Of a stretch of DNA of 64,000 bases, positions 48,901 to 61,239 are shown piece by piece. The stretch lies in the NCBI RefSeq assembly GCF_003086295.3, contig NC_092048.1:1617001-1681000 (forward strand). The letters are read 5' to 3'. The notes beneath the pieces are model-generated. The model was not told the DNA's origin. It searched no databases and saw only the letters and a program-made list of their open reading frames with translations. How positions within the stretch are numbered: position 1 is the stretch's first letter; each line of letters starts with the position of its first letter. This DNA comes from Arachis hypogaea (Eukaryota; Streptophyta; Magnoliopsida; Fabales; Fabaceae). Both the position numbers and the translations under genes were made by a program.

Positions 48901-49597
48901 AAATTTAATTAATATTAACTAATTAAAAATTAATTATTTTATTGATGATTATACAAATTAAAAGTTTTTCTAATAATTTCAGGACATGTTTGTTGGAGGA
49001 AGTGATACTTTCTCAACAACTCTAGAATGGACTTTTGCTGAGCTCCTCAAGAACCCAAAAGCCATGAAGAAAGCTCAAGAAGAGGTAAGGAGAGTTGTGG
49101 GGAGAAAATCAAAGGTGGAAGAAAATGATGTGAATCAAATGAACTATTTGAATTGTGTGATCAAAGAAACTCTAAGATTGCATCCTCCACTTCCTCTCTT
49201 AATTCCTAGGCAAACAACTTCAAGTGTGAAAGTACAAAGTTTCAATATTCCTCCAAAAACTAGAGTGTTTATAAATGCTTGGGCGATTCAAAGAGACCCA
49301 AAATTGTGGGAGGAGGCTGAAGAGTTCATTCCTGAGAGATTTGAAAACAACCAAGTTGATATAAAAGGGTTGGATTTTCAATTAATACCATTTGGTGTTG
49401 GGAGAAGAGGTTGTCCTGGAATTTCTTTTGGGCTTGTTTCTACCGGATATGTTCTTGCTAATCTTCTATATTGGTTTGATTGGAAGCTGCATGGTGAAGA
49501 TGAAGGTGACATAGACATGGATGAAATGTGTGGACTCACTGTTAGTAAGAAAGTCTCACTCCATCTTCAACCCATACCATACTCTCTTAGTTCTTAG
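45910..49597 (+). CDS. P450-5: intact CYP71-type cytochrome P450, inverted
   Basis: Exons 45910-46416, 47421-47876 and 48983-49597 splice in phase 0 to 525 residues. Visible features: anchor about 18-36, hinge LPPCPPKLP, helix-C WRQKRR, I-helix VGGSDT, ETLR 383-386, PERF, heme loop PFGVGRRGCPG with Cys465. After the K-helix it has PRQT where its paralogues have PRET. The first intron position groups it with P450-1 and P450-2. It is the only cluster member on the plus strand. A hAT element lies on its left and a MITE plus copia/CACTA complex on its right. Both introns carry MITEs. Expected to be an ER monooxygenase; substrate unknown. Confidence 0.93.
46673..46980. mobile_element. 308-bp foldback MITE in intron 1 of P450-5
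   Basis: Inverted arms contain GGTTCCTATAGTTTCGCAAA and its complement. Exact 9-bp target duplication TTAATAAAT (46664-46672 and 46981-46989), Mutator-type. Confidence 0.85.
48096..48463. mobile_element. Family A MITE in intron 2 of P450-5
   Basis: Left end GGTTAAAGTATATTTATTG and right end ATATACTTTACTC match the 370-bp family A element throughout. Flanking sequence is A-rich and the target duplication is not exact, so boundaries are good to a few bases. Confidence 0.85.
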
Positions 49598-49622
49598 GCT
49601 TAATGTGTTGTAACAATAAGAG

Positions 49623-50155
49623 GAGTAAAATATCGTTTTTGTTTTCTAACGTTTGGGATAAGTTCTATTTGTGTTCCTAATGTTTAAATTGTTCTATTTG
49701 TATCCCTAATGTTTGTAAAAGTGATTCAGTGTTATTCTGCTGTCAATTACACATCATGAGCTTTAGTTGGAGTTCTAAAAATCTCTTTTTGAAGTTAGAA
49801 TACAAATGTGTGGGTCAAAACCGATGATCCACTTCGGATAATAACTCATTAAAAGTTAAAACTAATCCCTGCAATATATATATATAATTCACTTTTTTAA
49901 GAACATAATTGAACTTGAACACAAATTTTGGATACAATATTAAAATCGAACACATTCAAGTGAGACCTAATTGAGAATGAATACATCCAAGTGAGAATAA
50001 TTAAAAAATATAATCTGATCTCTATTAGTATAATTGACGGCAGGATAACATTGAATCACTTTTATAAATGTTAGGAATACAAATAGGACGATTTAAATGT
50101 TAGGGACACAAATAGGACCAACTCCAAATGTTAGGACAAAAATAATATTTTATTC
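49623..50155. mobile_element. 533-bp foldback MITE directly downstream of P450-5
   Basis: Inverted arms start GAGTAAAATATCGTTTTTG and GAATAAAATATTATTTTTG. Flanks CAATAAGAG / TAATAAGAG match at 8 of 9 positions (49614-49622 and 50156-50164). The left end is only 25 bp after the P450-5 stop codon, so the element probably lies in the 3' UTR or supplies the polyadenylation region. Confidence 0.85.
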
Positions 50156-50164
50156 TAATAAGAG

Positions 50165-50456
50165 TGGATACTTAAAAAAAATATTTTTAGTGACAATATC
50201 TATTACTTTTAGCGACAATAAAAATAGTCGTTAATATATTATTTATTGAGAACTATATATTGTTTGCCTTATTTTTTATTGTTAAAAATATTGTTTGTCT
50301 TATAATTTGTTATTATAATAACATATAATAATAAAATCAAATATATGAATACCACAAAATAATAAATTAATTAAAAGAAACAGTGACCATATATATATTA
50401 TTATTATGTTATTACTATTGTTAAAAATTTGTCACAACCTAATTTCTTTTGTAGTG
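50165..50456. mobile_element. Possible CACTA remnant
   Basis: Ends in TTTCTTTTGTAGTG, the complement of a CACTACAAAAGAAA terminus, and has GCGACAATAAAAATAGTCG-type sub-terminal motifs. No left terminus was found. Confidence 0.4.
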
Positions 50457-50750
50457 TATGTAATAACGGATATGTTATTTGTAATTATTTTTATTACATG
50501 ATAAAGAGATGAATGTGAAATTAAATAGTGTATAAATAATATTTTCATTCTTTTCATATACTTGGTAGATATTTCATTCTCCAACGTCTTATTCCTTTTG
50601 ATATTTTCACGAGAAACAAACAAGGGACACCGATTAAACCTCATCACATGCATTCCACTATAGCAATTAGCATGCACCTTGCTTGTTAAATGTCATTTTC
50701 CAATTTCATTCATAACATTACAATTATTGGACTATATATACTATTTGGAT

Positions 50751-50930
50751 TTTAACTAAAATTAAAGTTTTCAAATCAAATATAAATCATAATTCATGTC
50801 ATTTAATAATATTCACAAATATAAAAGAAATAAAATATTAAAATACATACGTTTTGGTTGAGTCATTTAGATAAAAAAGAGAATTAAAAACAAAAATAAC
50901 ATATAATATAGTAGGTATAAATTATATAAT
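50751..50930. repeat. Dispersed block shared with 29998-30172
   Basis: Nearly identical to the block upstream of P450-4 (landmark AATTCATGTCATTTAATAAT). It ends near the start of the copia remnant. Confidence 0.7.
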
Positions 50931-50984
50931 ATTAAGAGTATTCAGAATCAGATTGCAGAAATAAAATTGAAAACCAAGAGTATT

Positions 50985-51850
50985 TAGAATGAGAGGTTCA
51001 AGATCAATGTCTTATTGTCTGGCTAATTGCGTCTATGGAGCCAAATTTTGTGAATCGAGTAATCAAATGTGAGTATATATCAAAAATCAAACACGGTTAA
51101 AGATTCAACTAAGAACACTCAAGAAGCATGGATCAACAGTAACATAGTATATGTCAAAAATCAATTAAGTAGCAGATTCGTTAAAAGCACTGGGAGCACC
51201 TCTCTCAAAAGAATAATACATTGAAGCAGCACTGGCAAGTCTTGGTGAAGAATACAATACATTTGTCACTGTCGCAATAGCAAGGATAGATCACACCATG
51301 AAAGCGAGTTTAAAACACAACTCTTGACTCAAGGAGAGTTGAGTGAGCTAGGATCAATGCAGGTGAATATTGCTCAGAGTGATAAAATTCAAGATGGATC
51401 TCAAAGAAGAGGCTACAACAATTACAATAGCAGAGGCAGCTCTCGAGGCTCCAGAGGCAGAGAACAGTTCAGGGGTGGAGGCGGACGATCCTCATGATGG
51501 TAAGGCAGTAGACCACAATGCCAATTCTGTGACAAGATTGGCCACACGGTTGTTCAATGCTACCATCGCTTTGATCAAGACTTCATGAATCCTCACCTTC
51601 AACCTCTAAACACAGCTCAACCATCTTCTCTTGCATTTCACAATGACTCAAATCCAAGAACCTCTCAGCAGCAACAACAATTTCCAAACACATCACAACC
51701 TACCTCTTTCAATCCTTAAACACTCCTCATCATGCCTTCATCAGTACCAGACACTGCATGGTACTTTGATTCGGGAGCTTCTCATCACATCACCTATGAC
51801 TCAAGAAACCTAAATACAGGAACAAATTATGAAGGCACAAAGTAGGCTTT
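50985..51850 (+). pseudogene. copia-1 gag and protease remains
   Basis: Degraded gag with the segment EEYNTFVTV in one frame, a CCHC zinc knuckle CQFCDKIGHTVVQC at about 51519-51560, and a protease active-site motif WYFDSGASHHIT near 51760-51795. Many stops and frame changes. Confidence 0.75.
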
Positions 51851-52539
51851 TAGAGGTAATGGCCAAAGTATAAAAATTAAGCATATTGAAAGTACATTAA
51901 TGCATGCATCATTATCCAATACACCATTTCAATTACAAAATCTGCTTCATATCCCTATCATCTCCAAAAACTTAGTAAGTGTAGCCAAATTTGTATTAGA
52001 CAACTGTGTATATTTTGAATTCTGGCCTTATTTGTGCAATGTGAAATGTCAGATCTCCAAAAAAATTCTTTTTTAAGGACTGCTTAAAGATGGACTTTAC
52101 AAATTTGAGGGAGTTCAAATTATTCCAAGAACTTTCAACCTCAATGAAAATAGTATCACCAAACCTACTTATTACAACACTATCACTCTTCCTGACACTA
52201 AAATAGATCACATAATCAATCTCACCACCCCTTTTATAAGCCAATCAACACAACCACAAATTACCAAGCCTAACTCACTCACACACCTCACATCACAACT
52301 CATGTCAGCACCCATTATTGTAGAAAAACCAAATAACACCACCACTGCTCACACAAAGTCTCAACCAATGTCAAAGCCAACACAGTCACACAATAAGCCA
52401 TCAAATGCTCATAGCACAATTCAGCAATCAACAAAGAAATCAAATCACATTCCACTAGTGATTTGTCATCTAATAGTGAAAATATAAATAAGCCAGTTAG
52501 ATATGCAAGTGTGTTAATAGCTTGTAAAAATATGAGTCT

Positions 52540-53140
52540 TGCTGCACAACTATAGCATAGAAAGCTGGGCCACCCATCTGAGAAAGTCACTTTTATTGTA
52601 ATAAAACAATGCAATGTTATTCACAATGATTCAATAAATAAAAATAGCCTTGAACCCTCATTATGCCATGCTTGTTGCATTAGCAAAATTCATCAATTAC
52701 CTTATTTTGATTCCCACACCAGCTATGTACCTTTAGATTTGATCTTTTCTAACCTTTGGGGACTTGCACCTGTGTATAGTAGAACTGACTGTAGGTACTA
52801 CATATGCTTCATTGATGCAAGCACAAGACACTCCAGCATCTACCTGCTTCAAACAAAAACTTGCACAAGACACTCCAGCATCTACTTGCTTCAAACAAAA
52901 AGACAAGCTTTTGATACCTTTCAAAAATACAAAGCAGCAATTGAACTCAAAACTGGACTGAAAATAAAAGCCTTACAAACTGACAATAGAAAAGAATATC
53001 TTTCTGTAGCCTTCACCCAATATCTTGAAACAAATGGCGTACAACATAGACTTACCTGCCTTTACTCTCATAAACAAAATAAAAAAATAGAAAGAAAGCA
53101 TAGGCATACAACAGAAACCACCCTAACCCTCTTAGCTTAA
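52540..53140 (+). pseudogene. copia-1 integrase remains
   Basis: The GAG-pre-integrase region (GHPSEKVTF) is followed by the integrase core with LQTDNRKEY and the later HRHTTETTLTLL segment. An in-frame 42-bp tandem duplication at 52821-52904 repeats 14 residues (TRHSSIYLLQTK...) inside the core. Stops are present upstream and just downstream. Confidence 0.8.
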
Positions 53141-53939
53141 GCAACCCTTCCCATAGCCTTTTGGGGGTAAAGCAGCCCTCTTAGCCACCTATCTTATCAA
53201 TCTACTCCCAAATCCCAAGTTAAAAAATACCTCACCTCATGAAACTCTCACCAAAACCAAGCCCGATTACAACTTTCTCAAACCTTTTGGCTATACCTAT
53301 TATCCATTCTTCAGACCATACAATCAAATCAAATTCAGCCACAGATCATAAAAATGTATCTTCATTGGCTATGTTCCAAATCATAAAAGTTACATTTGCC
53401 TCTCTCCAAATGGCAAAGAGTTCACTTCAATAGATGTTATCTTTAATGAATATGAGTTTTTCTATAATCAACTATTCCTTTCCCAAGCCATCCCTACCCC
53501 AACACCCCCTCCAACCCAAACCTCCCCTCTCATCTACCTACCCTTGGCTGCTACCTCAGCAACACCTCCCCCCATCCCTCCTCACAGCCATCCTCATCAA
53601 CTCTGCCTCCACTACCCACCCAGTCTCAACCCCCCAAGCCCTCTACCCTTACATACATTACATGATACTTCCAATACTATTAATTTAATACCTGCATCAT
53701 TACCTGCTTTACTTGTTTCTATGGCTAATAATTTTTTTTCTGTGGCTACTGCTGCTAATGCCTCTGCTAGTCTTTTTTCATTGAGTACAGGTGCTCCCCA
53801 ACCTGCTCATATTGAGGTCGTGCTGCCACTTCCTCCTCCTGCCCTAGTCAACCAACACCCTATGCAGACTCGCAGCAAGACAGGGAGTCTCCAGCCCAGG
53901 ACCTATGCAGCAATGCCTACCATCCCTGCCCCTGACCTC

Positions 53940-55480
53940 ACCCACTCTCTGCCTCAATCTGTTCACCAAGCCCTAACATGTCCCTATTGGAGGCAAGCTA
54001 TGCAAGAGGAGTATGATGCCCTCATGCACAATAGCACTTGGCAGCTAGTTCCCAAGCCTCCACCATACACTGAACCTGTGATTGGCTCCAAGTGGGTGTT
54101 TCGAATCAAGAAGCACCCATATGGCACCATTCAGAAATACAAAGCCCAACTCGTCGCAAAAGGTTTTTATCAACGAGAAGGGGTCAATTATGACCAAGTA
54201 TTCAGTCCTATAGTTCATCTGCCCATAATTCGCGTCATGCTCAGCTTATCACTCTCCAAGGGGTGGTCCATCCGGTAGTTCGACTTCAACAATGCGTTCC
54301 TTAACGGGGATTTACAGGAGACTATTTTCATGTCTCAACCCGAAGGCTTCACGTCCCTTGCTCAACCCCATCATGTCTGCAAACTCCAGATGTCTCTATA
54401 TGGCTTGAAGCAAGCTCGCCTTGCATGGTTCACAAAGCTAAAGGACACTCTTAATTGGTTTGGCTTCACTAACACCAAATCTGATATATCTCTCTTTACT
54501 AGGTTTTCTCACTCCTCTGTCATCTACATTCTGGTATATATTGATGACATTCTAGTCACTGGAAGCTCCCAATTGGAAATTTCCAAGTTAATTACTCAGC
54601 TGCATGCGATGTTTGCTCTCAAGAATTTGGGGGGAAATGAGCTATTTCTTGGGTATTGAGGCTGTGAAACCCAACGGCAGTGACATGCTCCTCTGTCAAA
54701 CTAAGTACATACAAGACCTGATAATCAGAGCAGAAATGCGTAATGCCAAGGCAGTACCAACACCCATGGTATCCAGTCTCAAGCTGTCAGCTTATGGTGA
54801 GGATATCCACCATAACCCAGTCTTGTACAGATCTATAGTTGGTGGCTTCCAATATGCCACAATTACTAGACCTGAAATTACCTTTGTTGTGAACAAAGTC
54901 TCTCAATTTATGCATACCCCTCTGGAAAGCCATTAGAAAGCAGTTAAACGGATCCTACGATACCTTGCAGAAACAATAAACTATGGCTTGAGATTCTAAA
55001 GAACTAATGAATGTCGAATCTACGGCTTCAGTGACTCAGATTGGGGCAATGACGTTGATGACAGAAAATCTACCACTGGATTCTGTGTATTCCTAGGTCC
55101 AAACCTAGTCTCATGGTCAAGTAAAAAACAAAATACAGTCTCAAGGAGCTTCACAGAGGCAGAATATCGAGGGTTAGCTGCTGGCCTGACTGAAATCATC
55201 TAGATTCAAAATTTGATGAGTAAAATAAAAATTCCATGCCCCACCATACCAAACCTCTACTGTGACAGCCAAAGTGCAGTTTTACTGGATGCAAACCTAG
55301 TCCTTCACAATAAGAGCAAGCACTTTGAGCTTGACCTTTACTTTATAAGAGCATGTTGCACAGAAGAAAGTTAACATCCTGCACATCCCCTCCCAAGACC
55401 AAATAGCTGATAACTTCACAAAATCTTTTTCCAGTCTCAATTTTCTCAAATTCAGATCCAAGCTTAGAGTTGCAGAATGA
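53940..55480 (+). pseudogene. copia-1 reverse transcriptase and RNase H remains
   Basis: RT starts around WRQAMQEEYDAL and continues through GSKWVFRIKKH, QVFSPIVHL, a stop at about 54276, FDFNNAFLNGDL, SLYGLKQA and the catalytic box YIDDILVTG. RNase H follows with SDSDWGNDVDDRKSTTGF and the EAEYRGLAAG segment. Further stops and frame changes at 54657, 54936 and 55201. The catalytic residues are still visible, but no continuous frame remains. Confidence 0.85.
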
Positions 55481-55746
55481 ATGCAAGCCAACAACAGCCC
55501 TAATAAAAGCAGCACTACCAAAGGGAACTCCATGGAACAAAGTAGCAGGGTTGATGTTAGCAATAATGTACAAGTGAACTGCAACTAAGTGATAGTTAGA
55601 AAGTTAGTTACAACTAGAACTAACAAGAAGTCTCTAAAAGTTGTTAGTTATATTTCTAGTTAGTAAATTCAGTTACATTCCTGACTATATATATCATATA
55701 GCCATAACCACCTGTAAGAGAATCTGCAATAATTTCATTCTCCTTC

Positions 55747-58700
55747 CACTACAAGAAAATGGAACATTTGTAACAAAAAATTTGTATCAAATTTAAAATT
55801 GTTACAAAAAATAGTATTTTGTAATAATAATATGTGATTGTTACAAAAGAATAATGTTTTGTAACAACATTACAAGTTGTTGCAAAACATGATAATATTT
55901 TGTAACAATCTATTTTATTTTGTTACAAATTATGTTAGTTTTTGTAACGAGATGGTGTTTTGTTACAAAATATTGTAATATTTTATAACAAAAAAATAAC
56001 AAGTTGCAAAAATTCAAAATATTTTGTAACAAATTTTGTTTTTTGTTTCAAAAACTCCAATTGTTTTGTAACAAAAAATTAATTTGTCACAAAATTCAAT
56101 ATTGTTTGTAACAAATTAATTATTTGTCACAAAATATAAATATATTTTATAACATTTTTTTTTTCAAAATGTTAAACACTTTAAGAGTAAAAAAAATTAT
56201 GTATATATTTTTTTCAAAATAATTTTATTTTGTAACATCCTGCATTTTTTAAAATCTAAATATAAATAAATTGTGATTTTAGCTTATTAAGTTTAAACTT
56301 TATAATTTTAGAAATTATTTTATTCGAAATAATTAAATAGATTCGGAGATAATTTCATTATAAATCAATTAAGATTCTTAAGTAATTTTATTATAATTGA
56401 ATATTTTACGTAATTTTAATAATTAAAAAATAAGAAAGAATTGTATATCTTAATTTAAGTAACTTTTATCATGAAAAAGTTATGACTTATTATTAACTTA
56501 AATTTCTTATTTTATAAACTAAATTAAGAGTAATTAAATTAATTTTATTAATATTTGGAGTTTAATTAATTAATATTTTTATGCAAATTTTATAATTGGT
56601 TATTTGAAATTAAAATTCAATAATAGAAATGTTATACAATTTAATTTAAAAAATTTTATAATTGGTTATTCTTGTGCAAATTTTATAATTGGTTATTTTT
56701 ATAAAATTGTTATATTACTCGTATATATTTTATTCTAATTCTAAAATTACCAAATAAAATCCTAATTTCACTAAATTCCTAAATTTATACCCTAAATCCC
56801 TAAATTAAAACACAACGCACACACACATACTTTCAGAAAGAAAGGAAAAAAATGGAGAAGGAAGGAAAGGGAGTTCTTGAGAGAACTAGAGAAACAGAGG
56901 ATGAGAGATTGAGGGAGAACGGGACGCAGAGGGAAGAGGAGAAGAGGGAGATGGTGCCGGTGTGTATCCTTGCCACCATCACCATCGTTATCACACGAGA
57001 GAAAGAGAGCCCGTGTTCGAGAGAGAAAAGGAGATGCTGTCTGCGTTGCTGCCTCCATCACGACCGATCCGCCACCGCTACTGCTAGGGTTCGTTGCCGC
57101 CACCTCTGCCAACGCCGACGAGCCCGAAGAGAGAGATAGGAGTTCGCAGAGAAGAGAGACATGACGGGGAAGATAGGGGCTCGTATCACTGCTATCGTTG
57201 CTGGAGACAGAGGTTTCCGTCGATCTGCACGCCGCTGTTGCCATCGGAAACCACTGCTGAAGCCACGATGCCATGGTGGTTGCTACTGGAGCTATACGCT
57301 ACTGCCGTTGGGGCGCGGCCAGTGATGGAGGTGTTGTTGAAGACTCTATTTCGGTTTAAGTCCTTCACTCCTTTAACTTGTTCTACTTCCACTTTTACTT
57401 TATAGTCATCTTATTTCTGCTACCTTGTCTCTATTCTATTCTTTGTCAGTTACAAAAATTTCGAATTATTATTGTTGCTGTCAGAGAGGGCTGTCAGGAT
57501 TGCCATTCTAGTTCTAATGTCACTGCCACTGCTACTGCTAGGAGAGTGAAGAGTCATTGGAAATCCTACTGCTGTTGTCGAGTTTATTATTAAGGCGACA
57601 TCGAGGTAGGGGGTTTAACTTAAATGACTTTAATTTTAGAATGCTCATAAAGTTTATTGAATGACTGTAAATAGATTTAATTTTTATGAGTAATTGATTG
57701 GTTATGTGGATATTGAATTGTGGCTGGAAATGTGATTGAGCTTGTGGTTTTTGTGAAATTGATTGATTGCTTGTGAATTATGAATTGTTGATGAGTGATT
57801 GAATGCTGAATCTTGATGGATTGTATTGGTTGATTACCGTTGGGCTGGTTATTAAATATGTTGGGATGGTGGTAGAATTGGTTGGTGATTGTTTTGAAAT
57901 TAATTTTGAGAAATATTGAAAGTTAAACTTGAAATGCTAAACTTTATGTTGAAAATCAGAGTTTTGAAATGAAACGGCAACTTTGAAAGTGCACCAGTAA
58001 CTTAATAGAGATTGGAATAGTATGAGACTAAAATCTAAGCGAACTACAAGAAGTATAGTTATTAATATTCAATTTTAAAGATTTCGTATTAACTAGAGAG
58101 TTAGTTATGATTTTTCAAAGTTGAATAGTAAAATTTGATTTTCTGCATTACTTTCAAACAGAGTTAGAAACTTTGAAAAGCTATAACTAATTATGTAATG
58201 ATTGGAATTGTATGAGACTAAGTCTGAGTTAACCTTGGGAATATAAGAAACTAAACTGAAAAATTTGAGACCTTTTTGTTAAATATAAAATTTATGGAGA
58301 ATTTTTAAAGTTAGGTTGTTAAATCTGTCCTGCAGCAGAAAAGGTCAAGCATGGCAGCAACTTGTTTGTCTTGCTGCAACTTCTACGAACTGATTTTTGG
58401 AGTGAAACTAATTTTTTTATAAAATTTGATTAACTTGATTTATTGCTCTAAAACTTCATAATTTTAGGAGTTAAGGATTGGGAGTTGTGAGTTTTTTAAT
58501 ATTGGTGGTCAAAGCTGGAAAGAAACAGATTTCAGCAAGCTATGCATCAACTTCCAATACTTGTAACTCTTAGAATTGAACAGCAATTGGGTTGCAACTA
58601 AGACACACTTGTTTCTGGATGAGCTAGGAGTTTTCAAACCAAAATTTAGCTTAGTTGGAGTTTTGTAATAAAAGTTATTCAAATTGAAAGGTACTAAGCT

Positions 58701-60225
58701 TGTTGGCTTCTAAAAGAGATTCTGACTAATTTTTACTTAAGTTCGAGGTTATGTAACTTCTTCATTAAAAATGGTATTAACCTAAAACCAACTGAGAAAG
58801 AAATATGGATGAGCGAAGTTGAACCATATTAATTTTTAATGTTATTGTATTTAACTTGGATTTTATACTGAATTTTGAATATCACATGTTGTTGCTGTTT
58901 TCTGGTTTTACGCACTGCAGAGCAGTCACGGGTTTTTCTCTATTCCTAAGGATAGAGAAATCAGAAAATTATGATCTTTAGTTTGTTAGAAAGCTTATTT
59001 CAAGATGAACGTCTAGACATAAAGTTTTCAAATTTTGAGTTTATTTGCTATATTAAAAACAGAAAAGAAGATATAGTGTTAAGAATGTCTTAGTAACAGT
59101 TATGAGTTCATAAAATTAAAGATTAACCTTAGCGTTATATGGCTGATTCAATGTTAGAATTTGTTTGATTCTGAATTGATTTGATACTGGAAAGGTTGAA
59201 AAGAGTTTGGTAAATTGCTTGGTTGGGACCCGTAAGGGTGGTTAAGTCCTATTTTCAGAAGAGATCATGTCCGAATTTTTATAAAAGTATAAGGATCTAT
59301 TCATGACATTTTACTTGTGTCATGGTTGAGAAATGACAAATGTTCTATTATTTGGTTTGATAAATTTGGTTGTGTATTGGCTGAGAAATAAGTTGTGAAT
59401 TGGTTGTTTCTGTTGAAACCGTAGACGGTGGAAATATCCAAGTTTAATTTTAGGGGAGGTTCTGCCAGAATTTTTCTAAACATTTTGGATAAAACTTAAT
59501 GAAAAAAATTATAATTAGTGTTATATCTTGTTTCTAATTTTTTGTTTTGTTTTTTTTTTATTTACAGGAGTGCTGAAATGGTGACCACATGCTACCTTGA
59601 GGGCTCAAGAATATTTTCTATTCATAGAGACACTAATCTATGTTAGAACTTTTAACTTTTGGTTGAACTTATGCAAGACATATAACTTGTAGAACTAATC
59701 AATGTACTCACTAAAGTTATTTTGTTTTAAAATAATTTTAGCTAAATGAGACATGTTTGAATTATGTATGTTTTTGCATATTATATAAATGTAGACTTGC
59801 TTGTTAAAACAGCTAATAGATTAGTTAATTTAAAAAATAATTTAGTAAATTATGCATGCAATTTGTATTAAAAAATGGTTACAAAATAATTATTTTGCTT
59901 TTGTAACTAAAGAAAAAAAAAGTTACAAAATCAAGTTACATTTTGTAACAAAATTTTATGATAGGAAAAAATAGATTGTCACCAAAAATACCTTGAAGAT
60001 CAAAATTTGTTATCACTTTTGTAACGACTTCTGGTTTTTTGTATCAGAAAAATTTGTTACAAAATATCACTTTGAATTGTAACAGTTCCATTTTTTTTTA
60101 CAAAAACTTTTTGTAACGGAACATATTGCAACGGCCCCCTTTTTTTGTTACAAAATCCTTTTATTTCAAAATTTCGATTTTTTGTAACAATTTTTTTGTT
60201 ACAAATATTGATTTTTCTTGTAGTG
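55747..60225. mobile_element. 4,479-bp non-autonomous CACTA element
   Basis: Starts CACTACAAGAAAATGG and ends TTTTTCTTGTAGTG; exact 3-bp target duplication TTC at 55744-55746 and 60226-60228. Both sub-terminal regions are packed with TTTGTAACA motifs and their complements (55765-56160 and 59870-60210), typical of transposase-binding arrays. No CACTA transposase is recognisable. A GC-rich segment at 56840-57600 has several overlapping low-complexity open frames that match nothing I know. The part 57600-59570 is non-coding with partial internal repeats. Inserted in the 3' LTR of copia-1. Confidence 0.92.
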
Positions 60226-60284
60226 TTCAAACCAAATTTATTTTCTTCTTCTCTCTCTGCTCTTCGCTTTATCATCATCATCTC

Positions 60285-61020
60285 TGGCCTGATACCTTAT
60301 AGAAGTACTATATCTTAGTGTCATTGGAACACTAATGTATCTTGTTAATAATACACGACCTGATATATTATTTGTTATGAATTTACTAGTAAGGTGTAGT
60401 TTTTCTCCAACCAGATGACATTGGAATGAAATCAAACAAATTTTTTGATATCTTTATGGAACAATTGATATGGATTTGTTTTATCCATATGAATCAAAGT
60501 CACAATTAGTTGGCTATGCAAATGCAAGATACTTGTCTAATCCACACAAAGGAAGATCTAAACAGGATACTTATTCACATATGGTAATACAGTTATATCA
60601 TAAAGGACCACAAAACAGACAATAGCAGCAATATCCTCTAATCATGTTCTTGGCTCAGGAGTTTAATCCAATATATTTTGTCATCATGTAGACTGATTGA
60701 TCATAAAATAGGTCAAACTATTTTGTTTGAAGATAATATAGCATGCATTGCTCAACTTATGGTAGATACATCAAAAGTGATAGAACAAAGCATATTTCTC
60801 CCAAATTCTTCTTTATCCATGGTCTTCAAAATCAAGGGACAATTGATGTCTAACAGATCTACTCAAGATAGAGATAATCTGACAAATTTATTTATAAAGT
60901 CACTTCCAAAATCCTCTTTTAAAATATTGGTACATCAAATTTGGATGGCCGATTTTGAGATATTAAATAATGTCGACAAGAATGGGAGGCTGTACTCTCT
61001 TTTTTTTTTTGTCAGATTTT
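60285..61020 (+). pseudogene. Second copia remnant (copia-2), RT end and RNase H
   Basis: Begins inside the RT/RNase H region (IPYRSTI, then NNTRPDI) and runs through SQLVGYANA, PHKGRS and TKQTIAA. It ends with FEDNIACIAQL and LTNLFIKSLPKS, split over frames by many stops. The family differs from copia-1. It continues to the right into 3' non-coding sequence (about 61020-61240). Confidence 0.8.
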
Positions 61021-61239
61021 TTTTTTCTATTGGATTTTTCTTGACAAGATTTTTAACGAGACAATCATCATGACAAAGGAATTATATTCTTTTTCCTTCA
61101 CTAACAACTTTTCTCATTTTATTTTTCTTTAGTAAGGTTTTAACGAGATATAATCTTAAATGAATATCCAATAAAGAGTATTGTGAAATGCATGAATGCC
61201 CATTAATGATATATGACTTTCTATTGGCGGCTCAATTTT

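Larger units (their letters stand above)
50985..60290 (+). mobile_element. Degraded Ty1/copia retrotransposon (copia-1), 3' LTR split by CACTA
   Basis: gag, protease, integrase, reverse transcriptase and RNase H remains follow in Ty1/copia order on the plus strand. The 5' LTR is missing. The 3' LTR appears to begin near 55589 (TGATAGTTAGAAAGTTAG) and to continue after the inserted CACTA element with ACCAAATTTATTTTCTTC up to about 60290. LTR limits are approximate because there is no second LTR for comparison. Confidence 0.82.

Noticed and set aside
56792..57593. Several overlapping open frames, 60-160 codons
   Set aside because: Within the GC-rich core of a CACTA element, overlapping on both strands, with low complexity; no frame is favoured. 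Kept only as a finding about the core.
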